A DNA stretch of 29,295 bases from JAGOJE01 sp964553715 (GCA_964553715.1 CAZKKY010000015.1:1-29295), one strand, 5' to 3'. Positions 1 through 8,054 are shown, numbered from the stretch's first letter. A program made the numbers and translations. The notes: a model not told the origin generated them from the sequence alone.

Positions 1-1
1 A

Positions 2-46
2 ACAGATTTAGTTGGCAACTATCCAGATAATACAGACTCACTATAA
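2..46 (+). CDS. 3' end of an upstream ankyrin-type paralogue (partial)
   Basis: Only the last 14 codons and the TAA stop of this gene lie in the window. They encode TDLVGNYPDNTDSL, exactly the C-terminal tail of the complete ankyrin-repeat protein at 242-1312. The nucleotide identity continues past the stop into the terminator hairpin. A second, tandem copy of the ankyrin gene, or at least of its 3' end, therefore lies just upstream on the same strand. Whether that copy is intact cannot be seen from here. Confidence 0.7.
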   Translation, partial: TDLVGNYPDNTDSL

Positions 47-57
47 CAATATTTTTC

Positions 58-88
58 TAGGATTAAGCTATTAATATGTTTAATCCTA
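58..88 (+). terminator. Hairpin after the upstream ankyrin paralogue
   Basis: TAGGATTAA (58-66) is the reverse complement of TTAATCCTA (80-88), giving a 9-bp stem with a 13-nt loop, 11 bases after the stop codon at 44-46. It is the shorter counterpart of the hairpin at 1320-1358. No clear U-tract follows, so termination is an inference from position and stem. Confidence 0.45.
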
Positions 89-180
89 TATAAATCCCAT
101 CCCTTTCTTTAATATATCGTTAATTTCTCCAACTTAATTTTGTATTGTTTTTTAGAAAACTATACATTTTTTAATAAATA

Positions 181-209
181 TTGACAATTATTAATGATAA
201 TTGTATTTT
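181..209 (+). promoter_or_regulatory. Sigma70-like promoter with embedded inverted repeat, upstream of the ankyrin gene
   Basis: TTGACA (181-186) is followed after exactly 17 bases by TATTTT (204-209), 32 bases ahead of the ATG at 242. The spacer holds a perfect inverted repeat: ACAATTAT (184-191), a 5-base centre, ATAATTGT (197-204). It bridges the -35 and -10 elements, where a dimeric repressor would block polymerase. The AATGATAATT core loosely resembles a Fur box, but the identity of any regulator is not established. Confidence 0.5.
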
Positions 210-241
210 AGCCACATACAATCTTTTAAAAATGTAATTAT

Positions 242-1312
242 ATGACTGAAGAGCTAAACAAATTATTCGATTTTATAGAAAATAATAATATATCTGAAAT
301 GAAGGAGTTATTATTGACAAATCACCATTTAGTAAATACTAAATTTAATAATGACTTTACTCCTTTACATTTGGCTCTCAAAAACGATAATCTAGAAATA
401 GCATCATTTCTTCTGAAGAATGGGGCAAAACCTGATATTCCAGATAATTATGGTTATACACCTTTACATTTGGCTTTTATAAATCATTTTATAATGGACA
501 TGTCTAGTATTGAAGTAATAACATTGCTTCTTGAGAATAGAGCTAACCCAAATGTGACATATCATAATCAATTCAAACCTTTAACTATAGCTCTCATAAA
601 CAATAATCTAGAAATAACATCATTGCTTCTTAATGCTGGCGCAACATTTGAAGATAATTCCACATTAAATCTAGTTTATAGAATGTGTTTGGACAATCTT
701 TATTCCCAACAAGGTCAAAATTTTGTTAATTCTGTATTTAGCAGATCTGATATTAATGATCTAAACAAAATTTTAAACGTTTTTGATAACAATCCTTATG
801 ATTCATCTGATAAAAAACATGATTTATTGAAAGTGTTTTTTAATAATTTTAATTTAGATTTTCCATCATATGATGAATTGCAAGATGTCTTAAACAAACC
901 CGAGCACTTAGGTCATGTTAAGGAAGCCCTCAAAGATCTAGACCATAATGTTGCTAAAGCTTTTTTATATGAATTCGATAATGGATTCTATAATACTTGC
1001 AACCTAACAAGGGAGCAATTCATTAATAGCTTTGCTTCTTATAACCTCTCTAAAATTATTAAATTCAACCTTAATCCAATACAAGAGAGCGTTAAAGTAA
1101 CGGATGTTTCTCCTTTAAAAAATCTAGATTTGATAACTAAAATATTCTCATATCTTAATTTTGAAGATTTTAGTAAAATAATAGATGGTTATTATATTGA
1201 AACAGAAAATGTTAAATCTGATTCAATCAACGAAGAACCTTCAGATCCATATAATGAAGAAACAAAAACAGATTTAGTTGGCAACTATCCAGATAATACA
1301 GACTCACTATAA
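242..1312 (+). CDS. Ankyrin-repeat protein, possible secreted effector
   Basis: The product is 356 residues. The N-terminal 140 residues carry about four ankyrin repeats (roughly 5-32, 38-66, 70-104 and 109-138), with the diagnostic TPLHLAL and TPLHLAF turns and (I/V)xxLLLxxGAxPN-type ends. Residues from about 145 to 356 are acidic and asparagine-rich and match no family I recognise. There is no N-terminal signal peptide or membrane segment. Ankyrin proteins of intracellular Alphaproteobacteria are often delivered into host cells by type IV or type I secretion, so a host-directed role is plausible but inferred. The gene has its own promoter with an operator-like palindrome, no obvious Shine-Dalgarno site, and converges on transketolase. 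Its C-terminal tail is duplicated at the window start, pointing to a tandem family. Confidence 0.85.
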   Translation: MTEELNKLFDFIENNNISEMKELLLTNHHLVNTKFNNDFTPLHLALKNDNLEIASFLLKNGAKPDIPDNYGYTPLHLAFINHFIMDMSSIEVITLLLENRANPNVTYHNQFKPLTIALINNNLEITSLLLNAGATFEDNSTLNLVYRMCLDNLYSQQGQNFVNSVFSRSDINDLNKILNVFDNNPYDSSDKKHDLLKVFFNNFNLDFPSYDELQDVLNKPEHLGHVKEALKDLDHNVAKAFLYEFDNGFYNTCNLTREQFINSFASYNLSKIIKFNLNPIQESVKVTDVSPLKNLDLITKIFSYLNFEDFSKIIDGYYIETENVKSDSINEEPSDPYNEETKTDLVGNYPDNTDSL

Positions 1313-1354
1313 CAATATTTTCCTAGGATTAAGCTATTAAGATGTTTAATCCTA
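1267..1354. repeat. Direct repeat, copy 2 (partner at 1-88)
   Basis: This copy spans the last 15 codons (with stop) of the complete ankyrin gene, most of the terminator hairpin and the last base triplet of the opposing transketolase gene. It is 86 of 88 identical to copy 1. The base changes relative to copy 1 lengthen the hairpin stem in this copy. Confidence 0.9.
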
Positions 1355-1358
1355 GGAA
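1320..1358. terminator. Bidirectional hairpin between the ankyrin gene and transketolase
   Basis: TTCCTAGGATTAA (1320-1332) is a perfect reverse complement of TTAATCCTAGGAA (1346-1358), a 13-bp stem with a 13-base loop. It begins 8 bases after the ankyrin stop and overlaps the transketolase stop codon (1352-1354, minus strand). It can therefore serve both convergent transcripts. U-tracts are poor on both sides. Confidence 0.65.
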
Positions 1359-3259
1359 TCTTTACGCATTTCTAGCCTATCTTTAATTTTTACAGCTATC
1401 TGCTTTGCATTTATACCAAAAAAATTATAAAGATCTTTATAAGGCGCAGATTTTCCAAATTCATCTATACAAAAAAACATTCCATTTCTTCCAATCATTT
1501 TGTACCAGCTTAAAGATGATCCTGCCTCTATCGCTACCTTAATTTCATTGCCTTCAAGAAGGCTATTAACATATTCATCATTGTTACTAAAAAATAGTTC
1601 AAAAGATGGAACTGAAACAACTCTAATATCATATTCTTCTAAAATATTAGATACTTCTAGTGCTATATGCACTTCGGAACCTGAAGCAAAAATAGTAACA
1701 TCTGGTTTTGGAGAATTTTTTAATATATAAGCCCCTAATTTTGTTAAATTTATGCTTCTAGCTTCATTAATTTTAGGCAAATTTTGCCTTGTCAGAGAGA
1801 TTACGCTAGGAATATTAGAGGCAGTAGCAATATCAAGTGATTCTAAAGTTTCTACGAAATCTGCTGGGCGAAAAACTTGCAAATCTGGAATAGCTCTTAA
1901 GGATGATAAATGCTCTATAGGCTGATGAGTAGGACCATCCTCACCAACTCCTATAGAATCGTGAGTCATAATATATATTACCTTTAGCTTCATAATAGCG
2001 CTTAGCCTTATGCTTGGCCGCATATAGTCGCTAAAAACTAAAAATGTTCCTCCTATGGGAAGAAAACCTTCAAGAGCAAGGCCGTTCATAATAGCAGCCA
2101 TCGCATGTTCCCTTATTCCGTAATGAATAAAATTTCCTGAAAAATCATCTTTTGTTATCATCTTGCAATTTTCAGACTTTAGATTGTTAGAAATTGATAA
2201 ATCTGCTGATCCTGCTATGATTTTTGGATTATATTTTAATAACTCAGAAATTATCCTACCAGCAGCGCCCCTAGTAGATTCATCATTTGCTAAAGACTGC
2301 ACGTTAAGTTTATATATATTAACTGCCTTTTCCATAGCAGTATCACTGTTTTGATAGGGAGTTTTTCCTCTTGTAGAATCTATATTACGCCATAAATCAA
2401 TTATTTCTTTTGGAATAGAGAAAGGTTCTTTATTCCACTCTAAATATTCTTTTAGATATTCTATTTCATCACTCCCTAGAGGCGAGCCATGAGACTTTTC
2501 TGACCCCCTTTTATTATTAGCTCCATATCCTATAATAGTTCTGCAAGATATAAAATATGGCTTAGTCGAAGATTGCGCCCTAGTAAGTGCAGCGTTAATT
2601 TTATCAAAATCATTTCCATCTATTTCTTCTACATTCCACCCCAAAGACTGAAATTTTTTTAAATGATCTTCCGATACAGCAAGGTTTGTAGCACCATCAA
2701 TGGTAATATTATTATTATCAAACAACACTATGATATTATCTAATGATAGATGCCCAGCTAATGATGCCGCTTCGTAGGATATTCCTTCCATAAGGCACCC
2801 ATCACCTACTATGGTATATATCTTGTTATCCCTTAAAGATTTTTTTGCAGCTACAGCCATTCCAACACTTGTAGCAAAACCTTGACCTAAAGGCCCTGTT
2901 GTGGTTTCTATAAATTCATATATCCCATATTCTGGATGACCTGGTGTTTTAGATTCAAACTGCCTGAAGAATTTGATATCTTCTAGAGTAAAATCCTTAA
3001 ATCCAGCTAAATAATAAAAAGCATAAAGCAACATAGACCCATGCCCTGCTGATAAGACTAGCCTATCTCGTTCAGGCCATTTAGGCATAGATCTATCAAA
3101 TCTTAAGAAATTAAATGCAAGAACAGTGAAAATAGAAGCAAAGCCAAGTGGCATACCAGGATGCCCCGACGAGGCCTTTTCTACAGCATCAGCTGCAAGA
3201 ATTCTAATAGAATTACTCAATTTGTGAAGTAGATGTTTGTTATCTTGATTCATTTCCAT
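1352..3259 (-). CDS. tkt: Transketolase
   Basis: Thiamine diphosphate enzyme of the non-oxidative pentose phosphate pathway that moves two-carbon ketol units between sugar phosphates. The 635 residues are close to the usual length of about 660. Family marks are clear: ASSGHPGMPLG near the N-terminus, GPLGQG, the TPP/Mg motif GDGCLMEGISYEAA, and in the pyrimidine-binding domain THDSIGVGEDGPTHQP. The C-terminal domain is present. Its stop codon lies inside the hairpin shared with the convergent ankyrin gene. It diverges from the DUF1189-like gene with only 48 bases between starts. Two Met codons lie at the start (residues 1 and 3) and no strong Shine-Dalgarno site decides between them. Many Rickettsia lack this enzyme, so its presence suggests sugar-phosphate interconversion to feed PRPP (prs lies in this window). 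Confidence 0.97.
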   Translation of the reverse strand: MEMNQDNKHLLHKLSNSIRILAADAVEKASSGHPGMPLGFASIFTVLAFNFLRFDRSMPKWPERDRLVLSAGHGSMLLYAFYYLAGFKDFTLEDIKFFRQFESKTPGHPEYGIYEFIETTTGPLGQGFATSVGMAVAAKKSLRDNKIYTIVGDGCLMEGISYEAASLAGHLSLDNIIVLFDNNNITIDGATNLAVSEDHLKKFQSLGWNVEEIDGNDFDKINAALTRAQSSTKPYFISCRTIIGYGANNKRGSEKSHGSPLGSDEIEYLKEYLEWNKEPFSIPKEIIDLWRNIDSTRGKTPYQNSDTAMEKAVNIYKLNVQSLANDESTRGAAGRIISELLKYNPKIIAGSADLSISNNLKSENCKMITKDDFSGNFIHYGIREHAMAAIMNGLALEGFLPIGGTFLVFSDYMRPSIRLSAIMKLKVIYIMTHDSIGVGEDGPTHQPIEHLSSLRAIPDLQVFRPADFVETLESLDIATASNIPSVISLTRQNLPKINEARSINLTKLGAYILKNSPKPDVTIFASGSEVHIALEVSNILEEYDIRVVSVPSFELFFSNNDEYVNSLLEGNEIKVAIEAGSSLSWYKMIGRNGMFFCIDEFGKSAPYKDLYNFFGINAKQIAVKIKDRLEMRKDS

Positions 3260-3307
3260 TATAATAGCGCTTTATTAATTAAAGAATTCTAGAGTAAAAA
3301 TAGATTT

Positions 3308-4165
3308 ATGACAACAAACCTTTTGAAATTAAAAGCATATCTTCAAACCATATATACAATATTACTTCTATCTATCAGCTCTGTTGATTTCTATAAAGAT
3401 GTTAGAACAAAATATAAAGGTTATGGAATAAAATATATATTCACCATATGTATGCTAGCTTCAATATTATTTAGCATTAAACTAATCAATCAAATATATT
3501 ACTTTAAGGATGCTTTAACACATAAAAATAATCCTTATATTGAAAATATTTTAATGCAAGTACCAGAGATAAAATACGATGGTAAAACCATAGAAACATT
3601 AATAGAGACGCCTTATTTTATAGAAGATTCTTTGAGTCACAAAATTATTGCAATAGACCCAAATGGAAATTTATCTTTTAGCCAAAGATCTAAAATACCT
3701 GTAATCTTAAATAAGACAAAGATAGGATTCTTTGTATTGTATAATAATGAAAAAAGTGAAGAATTCTCTATAAACTATAGTAATGTTTTAGGCACTAGTG
3801 CTATGTCCATTAATCCTGAATCTTTAAGAGAATATATCTTAAGTTCTCTTGATATCAATGGCACTATATGGCTTTATAGCTTGCCTATAATGTCTATAAT
3901 TTATTTTATAAAGATATGCGCAAAAATCATCATACCATCCTTACTATTATATTTCCTTGCCAATTTATATGGAATAAATATGATATTTAAGACTTCTGCT
4001 CGTCTTGTTATGTTCTCGTCTGGAGTATTTCTACTGAGCCAAAGCTTAATTAGCTTCTTTTTACCATCCCTTATTTTTATCGCTGACATTATACATATAA
4101 TTTCTGCATCTTTATTAGTAATGAGTTTAGCAAAAAAGAATCAGAGCATCTATACTATAAATTAG
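3308..4165 (+). CDS. DUF1189-like integral membrane protein
   Basis: The product is 285 residues and function is unknown. One hydrophobic segment lies at about residues 42-62. It is followed by a soluble, presumably periplasmic domain (about 75-180) and then a cluster of three to four hydrophobic segments (about 187-222, 232-256 and 258-275). The soluble part contains VPEIKYDGK, TPYFIED and IIAIDPNG. This resembles the DUF1189 pattern as I remember it: a strand ending in DGK, then PYxI, then IDxxG. The family assignment is from memory of the pattern and is moderately certain. It converges on the clpA-ihfA-merR cluster with 16 bases between stops. No signal peptide cleavage site is evident. 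Confidence 0.7.
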   Translation: MTTNLLKLKAYLQTIYTILLLSISSVDFYKDVRTKYKGYGIKYIFTICMLASILFSIKLINQIYYFKDALTHKNNPYIENILMQVPEIKYDGKTIETLIETPYFIEDSLSHKIIAIDPNGNLSFSQRSKIPVILNKTKIGFFVLYNNEKSEEFSINYSNVLGTSAMSINPESLREYILSSLDINGTIWLYSLPIMSIIYFIKICAKIIIPSLLLYFLANLYGINMIFKTSARLVMFSSGVFLLSQSLISFFLPSLIFIADIIHIISASLLVMSLAKKNQSIYTIN

Positions 4166-4181
4166 ATTATAGAAACACTAT

Positions 4182-4451
4182 TTACAATTGCTGTAATATT
4201 GACCTGCTTTGCTTTAAAGAGATAATAATAGCATCAATAGATGTAAGAAGTTTTTTATCTAGATCTTTATCAGTATTTTGGTGGCTTAGCAATTCTTTGA
4301 TAGATTCTATATTTTCTAAGCTATAATATCTTCTTCCTCTTATTCTAGTAAGAGAAGAACCTAGAATCTTATCCATATATCGTAGAGAATGCTGAGGAAT
4401 GTTCAGCATCACAGAAACATCTTTTATATTATAATATTTTTGTATCTTCAT
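4182..4451 (-). CDS. MerR-family small transcriptional regulator
   Basis: The product is 89 residues, a MerR-type winged helix-turn-helix with almost nothing after it. YYNIKDVSVMLNIPQHSLRYMDK forms the HTH (here given in outline, residues 6-28), and RIRGRRYYSLENIESIKELL is the wing and following helix. The C-terminus is a short helix, too small for an effector domain. The start overlaps the 3' end of ihfA by 23 bases, so the two are co-transcribed and probably translationally coupled. An ihfA-merR pair is common in Alphaproteobacteria, usually downstream of plsX-fabH; here clpA takes that place. Target genes and signal are unknown. Confidence 0.85.
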   Translation of the reverse strand: MKIQKYYNIKDVSVMLNIPQHSLRYMDKILGSSLTRIRGRRYYSLENIESIKELLSHQNTDKDLDKKLLTSIDAIIISLKQSRSILQQL

Positions 4452-4731
4452 TATTCAGTCTTGCTTTTAGACCTCTACTTGGCACAAATTTTATCACTTT
4501 TCTGGCGGGAATTGATACTTTTTCTTTTGTATGGAGGTTCATACCCGGTCTTGTATTTTTCTGACTTACAGAAAAACTCCCGAAATTTTTAATCTTCAAA
4601 GAATTATCGGTAGATAAAATATGTACTATATTATCAAATATATTAGTTACAAGAGAATTACAAACCAGCATTGAAAGACCTGTTTTATCTTTTAATACCT
4701 CGCTCAATTTCTCTTTATTTATAGTTTCCAT
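4429..4731 (-). CDS. ihfA: Integration host factor alpha subunit (HU/IHF family)
   Basis: The product is 100 residues, the normal length for a DNA-bending HU/IHF subunit. The central FGSFSV strand and the NTRPGMNLHTKE beta-arm are present. The arm includes the RPG whose proline intercalates into the minor groove. The KVIKFVPSRGLKARLN C-terminus is also typical. IHF-alpha is favoured over HU because of the KNxRPGxNxxT arm and the adjacent merR gene, as in other Alphaproteobacteria. The ATG begins one base after the clpA stop, so it depends on clpA transcription unless an internal promoter exists. No ihfB is in the window. Confidence 0.9.
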   Translation of the reverse strand: METINKEKLSEVLKDKTGLSMLVCNSLVTNIFDNIVHILSTDNSLKIKNFGSFSVSQKNTRPGMNLHTKEKVSIPARKVIKFVPSRGLKARLNNEDTKIL

Positions 4732-4732
4732 C

Positions 4733-7060
4733 TCATGCCTTTATCAATGATTTTTCTGCTTTATAAAACTCAAAAATCATACTCTGATTGTATTTGATGT
4801 CAACTGTACCACCTTTTTTTAATTTTCCAAATAAAATTTCATCAGCTATTTTCTCTTTTATTTCTATATCTATCACCCTACCTAACATACGAGCACCATT
4901 TTTACGATCAAAAGCATTGTTGGCAAGATGCTCATATACAGTTTTATCTACTATTATTTTTACACCCTTGTCTGCTAACTGAGATGCAATTTCTTCAAAT
5001 TTTTTGCCGATAATTTTTCTAACAATATTATCATCTAGAGAATTAAATATAATGATATTATCTAGCCTACTACGAAACTCAGGATTAAATGTAGTATTTA
5101 TAGCATCCATAGATATTTGAGCTTTTTCAACATCTTTCTTATCTCTACCAAAACCCAAAGGAGAGTTATTATTAGTCACACCACAATTTGTAGTAAAAAT
5201 AATGATAGTATGAGAAAAATTAACAGATTTTCCTGCGCTATCAGTTAGCCTACCATGGTCCATCACCTGTAATAATATACTATATATATCACTATGTGCT
5301 TTTTCTATTTCATCAAATAAAATTACTGAATATGGAGCTTTATCTACAGCTTCTGTAAGAAGTCCACCTTGATCAAACCCTACATAACCTGGCGGAGTAC
5401 CTATCAAACGAGATACACTATGAGATTCAGAATATTCTGACATATCAAATCTTATTAGGTTCATACTACAGCACTGAGCAAGCTGCTTTGCAAGCTCGGT
5501 CTTACCAACCCCAGTAGATCCTGCAAATAGATAGCAGCCCGTAGGCCTGCCAAGCTCCCTTAGCCCCGCTATTGCCAGTTTAATACTAGAAGATAGCTCT
5601 GAAATTGCATGATCCTGACCAAAAATTACTTTCTTAAGCTTAGGCTCAAGAGTTTTTAACTTACGAGCATCGTCTATGGCAACTATCATAACTGGTAAAT
5701 TTGCAATCATAGCTACTATTTCTTCTACATCTTTTTCTGTAATTATATTAGATTTTGTATCCATGATTTTTTTTCTTGCCCCTACTTCATCTAATATATC
5801 AACAGCTTTATCAGGAAGATTACGGTCTGTTATATAGCGCTCTGATAAATTCACAGAAGCATTAATGGCATCATCGTTATAGACAACACCGTGATGTTTT
5901 TCATAATATGGTTTAAGACCGTTTAAGATCTGGATAGTTTCTTCAATTGTAGGTTCATTAATTATTACTTGCTGGAATCTTCTAACTAATGCCATATCTT
6001 TTTCAAAATGATTACGGAATTCTTTGAAAGTAGTAGATCCTATGCATCTTATCTCTCCCCTAGCAAGAGCAGGTTTTAGCAAATTACTAGCATCCATAGA
6101 ACCACCACTAGTAGCGCCAGCGCCTATCATAGTATGTATTTCATCTATAAATAATATCGCATCTTCCATAATTTTTATTTCTTCTATAAGATTCTTTATC
6201 CTTTCTTCAAAATCACCCCTATATCTTGTTCCAGCAACAATCGACCCTAAATCCAGAGCATATATTACAGATTTTTCTAAAATTTTTGGGACATTTTTTT
6301 GAACTATTCTAACCGCTAACCCTTCAGCAATTGCTGTTTTTCCAACCCCTGGATCTCCTACCAAAATTACATTGTTTTTTTGACGTCTCGATAAGATTTC
6401 TATAGTCCTTTGTATCTCTTCTTCTCTACCTATTAGAACATCTATATTACCATTTAATGCTTTCTGATTCAAATTCACACAATATGTAGATATTGCTTTT
6501 TTAGGACTAGGACCTCCTATTGTAACGGATTTAGAATCATTATCATCTACATAATCTACGGAAGAAGCTTGCCCTGAAATACCCGATTCAAAGTCATTTT
6601 CACCCAGATTATCTGATTTTAAAGTTTGCCTAGAAGAAGATGTTTGGGCAATATAAGACATTATATTCATTCTAGTAACTCCATATTTTTTTAAACAAGT
6701 AACAGCATAGGAATCATTCTCTAAAAAAAATTCTGCTAGTATATTATTTGCAGTTATAATTCTAGATCCGCTAGCGTTTGCATGGACGGCTGCTCTGTGT
6801 ACAATTCTTTGGAAGCCTGCTGTAGCTTTAGCTTCAACAATATTATGATCTACAAGGGAATGTAAGTCATTTGTAATATAATTAAAAACATCTAAACGTA
6901 AATTTGCTATATCGATGTTTAATGTTTGAAGCATAACAATGACTTCCTTGTCATCTAATAAAGAAAATAGAAAATGTTCTAAAGTTGCATATTCATGATG
7001 CTGGCTTTTGGCTATAGATAAAGCTCTATGAAAGCAAGATTCAAGATGTTTTGATAACAT
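4733..7060 (-). CDS. clpA: ATP-dependent Clp protease ATP-binding subunit ClpA
   Basis: The product is 775 residues, a two-ring AAA+ unfoldase that feeds substrates to ClpP. The N-domain (about 1-140) is of the ClpA type. The first AAA+ module has Walker A GDPGVGKT at about 235-242 and Walker B AILFIDEIHTM. The second has GSTGVGKTELAKQLA and VILFDEIEKAH. The ClpB/ClpC middle coiled coil is absent, which marks ClpA. A loop in the second module contains LGF, matching the (I/L)G(F/L) tripeptide that docks ClpP. It heads a clpA-ihfA-merR transcript. A stem-loop lies directly against the start codon (7062-7093) and no Shine-Dalgarno site is visible outside it. clpS, the usual partner, is not adjacent. 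Confidence 0.96.
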   Translation of the reverse strand: MLSKHLESCFHRALSIAKSQHHEYATLEHFLFSLLDDKEVIVMLQTLNIDIANLRLDVFNYITNDLHSLVDHNIVEAKATAGFQRIVHRAAVHANASGSRIITANNILAEFFLENDSYAVTCLKKYGVTRMNIMSYIAQTSSSRQTLKSDNLGENDFESGISGQASSVDYVDDNDSKSVTIGGPSPKKAISTYCVNLNQKALNGNIDVLIGREEEIQRTIEILSRRQKNNVILVGDPGVGKTAIAEGLAVRIVQKNVPKILEKSVIYALDLGSIVAGTRYRGDFEERIKNLIEEIKIMEDAILFIDEIHTMIGAGATSGGSMDASNLLKPALARGEIRCIGSTTFKEFRNHFEKDMALVRRFQQVIINEPTIEETIQILNGLKPYYEKHHGVVYNDDAINASVNLSERYITDRNLPDKAVDILDEVGARKKIMDTKSNIITEKDVEEIVAMIANLPVMIVAIDDARKLKTLEPKLKKVIFGQDHAISELSSSIKLAIAGLRELGRPTGCYLFAGSTGVGKTELAKQLAQCCSMNLIRFDMSEYSESHSVSRLIGTPPGYVGFDQGGLLTEAVDKAPYSVILFDEIEKAHSDIYSILLQVMDHGRLTDSAGKSVNFSHTIIIFTTNCGVTNNNSPLGFGRDKKDVEKAQISMDAINTTFNPEFRSRLDNIIIFNSLDDNIVRKIIGKKFEEIASQLADKGVKIIVDKTVYEHLANNAFDRKNGARMLGRVIDIEIKEKIADEILFGKLKKGGTVDIKYNQSMIFEFYKAEKSLIKA

Positions 7061-7061
7061 A

Positions 7062-7093
7062 TATCTATACCAAAAAATTAATCTGTATAGATA
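7062..7093 (-). promoter_or_regulatory. Stem-loop abutting the clpA start codon
   Basis: TATCTATAC (7062-7070) is a perfect reverse complement of GTATAGATA (7085-7093), with a 14-base A/T-rich loop. In the clpA mRNA the 3' arm ends one base before the AUG, and the only G-rich bases that could act as a ribosome site (GG at the loop/stem junction) are part of it. A 9-bp, mostly A-U stem here could limit initiation in a temperature-dependent way. That function is inference. Confidence 0.45.
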
Positions 7094-7272
7094 GTAGTAG
7101 CTATTATTAAAAGAGAAAACTAATTTTACCTATTAATTAGAAAAATAAGAAAAACTGTTGCATGTGAGCATTCGTCTTTTTTAGCGAAATAACATCAGTA
7201 GATATTTATACAAAATTTTAAAAATATATTTAAAAACGCCATGTTGCCTAATAGTTTTTGCTACTGTAGTAT
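7094..7272. other. Divergent clpA/recO intergenic region
   Basis: The whole gap between the clpA and recO starts is about 236 bases and must carry both promoters. Apart from the clpA stem-loop (7062-7093) and the recO palindrome (7273-7288), I see no convincing -35/-10 pair with correct spacing on either strand, and no RNA gene. It is A/T-rich with several T-runs. Confidence 0.4.
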
Positions 7273-7288
7273 TAGAATAATTATTCTA
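7273..7288. promoter_or_regulatory. Perfect 16-bp palindrome in the recO leader
   Basis: TAGAATAATTATTCTA reads identically on both strands. It lies directly upstream of the AGGA ribosome site (7288-7291) and 8 bases before the chosen recO start. A perfect 16-bp palindrome is a good operator shape for a dimeric regulator. TAGAA...TTCTA arms recall Irr-type iron elements, but the centre spacing is not the usual one, so no regulator is assigned. Confidence 0.4.
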
Positions 7289-7296
7289 GGATGTTT

Positions 7297-8007
7297 ATGA
7301 AAATAAAAGATACGGCTATTATTATTTCTAAAAAAATACTCAAGGAAAATAGTGCTATCATAAATTTTTTTACAAAACATCATGGTATTTATGCAGGTGT
7401 TGTAAGCAATATTAATTCTAAAAAGTCTCATATCTATCAAATAGGTAATATTGTAGATTTTTTTTGGAATGCACGGCTTGAAGAACATATAGGTAGCGCA
7501 AAATGTGAGCTTCTATTTTCATGCCATAATCTTATGAATAACAAAACAAAGCTATATGCATTAAATAGTTTATTTTCTGTAATAACATATTCTTTTCAAG
7601 AAAGAGTTATTTGCAAAGATTTTTATATATATCTAGAAAAATATTTGCAATCTAATGAACTGAATTTTAGTATTATGGATTACTTTTTGTTAGAAGAAAA
7701 AATTTTAGAAGAAGCAGGATACGGATTAGATCTTAGCAAATGTGTTGTAACTGACTCTACTACAAACCTTGCTTATGTATCTCCAAAATCAGGAAGAGCA
7801 GTATCACTAGAGGCGGGCATGCCTTATAAAAACCTTTTGCTTAAACTACCAGAGTGCATAATAACAGGAAAAGAGCCGCAAAGTCTAAATGAGCTTGATG
7901 ATCTTTTAAATTTATTCTCTTATTTTTTTCGCCGCTATATTTTTAAAAATAAAGAACCGGACGCTAGAAAATTATTCATCGAAATGCTACGGTCTTCTTT
8001 CATTTAA
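7297..8007 (+). CDS. recO: DNA repair protein RecO
   Basis: RecO helps load RecA onto SSB-coated single strands in the RecFOR pathway and in daughter-strand gap repair. The product is 236 residues from this start, the normal family length of about 240. The N-terminus KIKDTAIIISKK...HHGIYAGVV is the OB-fold, and the C-terminal half is helical with a YFFRRYIF segment. The longest frame would begin at ATG 7291. I choose ATG 7297 because AGGA (7288-7291) then sits 5 bases ahead of it, whereas it would overlap the earlier ATG. Sequence conservation is modest, as is usual for RecO, but the N-terminal pattern is diagnostic. Confidence 0.85.
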   Translation: MKIKDTAIIISKKILKENSAIINFFTKHHGIYAGVVSNINSKKSHIYQIGNIVDFFWNARLEEHIGSAKCELLFSCHNLMNNKTKLYALNSLFSVITYSFQERVICKDFYIYLEKYLQSNELNFSIMDYFLLEEKILEEAGYGLDLSKCVVTDSTTNLAYVSPKSGRAVSLEAGMPYKNLLLKLPECIITGKEPQSLNELDDLLNLFSYFFRRYIFKNKEPDARKLFIEMLRSSFI

Positions 8008-8054
8008 TTTTTCTAAAAATTAGTAAGATAAAGTGTTAAATTATTGACTAATTA

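Larger units (their letters stand above)
1..88. repeat. Direct repeat, copy 1 (partner at 1267-1354)
   Basis: Bases 1-88 match 1267-1354 at a constant offset of 1266 with two differences (56 T/C and 75 T/G). The repeat covers the last codons of an ankyrin-family gene, its stop codon and most of the following hairpin, and similarity stops at base 89. The left boundary is cut by the window edge, so the true repeat may be longer. It is best explained by tandem gene duplication. Confidence 0.9.

Noticed and set aside
184..204. Calling the ankyrin-promoter palindrome a Fur box
   Set aside because: Only a short A/T-rich core resembles the consensus, which is weak evidence in a genome of this composition. 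It is kept as an unassigned operator-like element.
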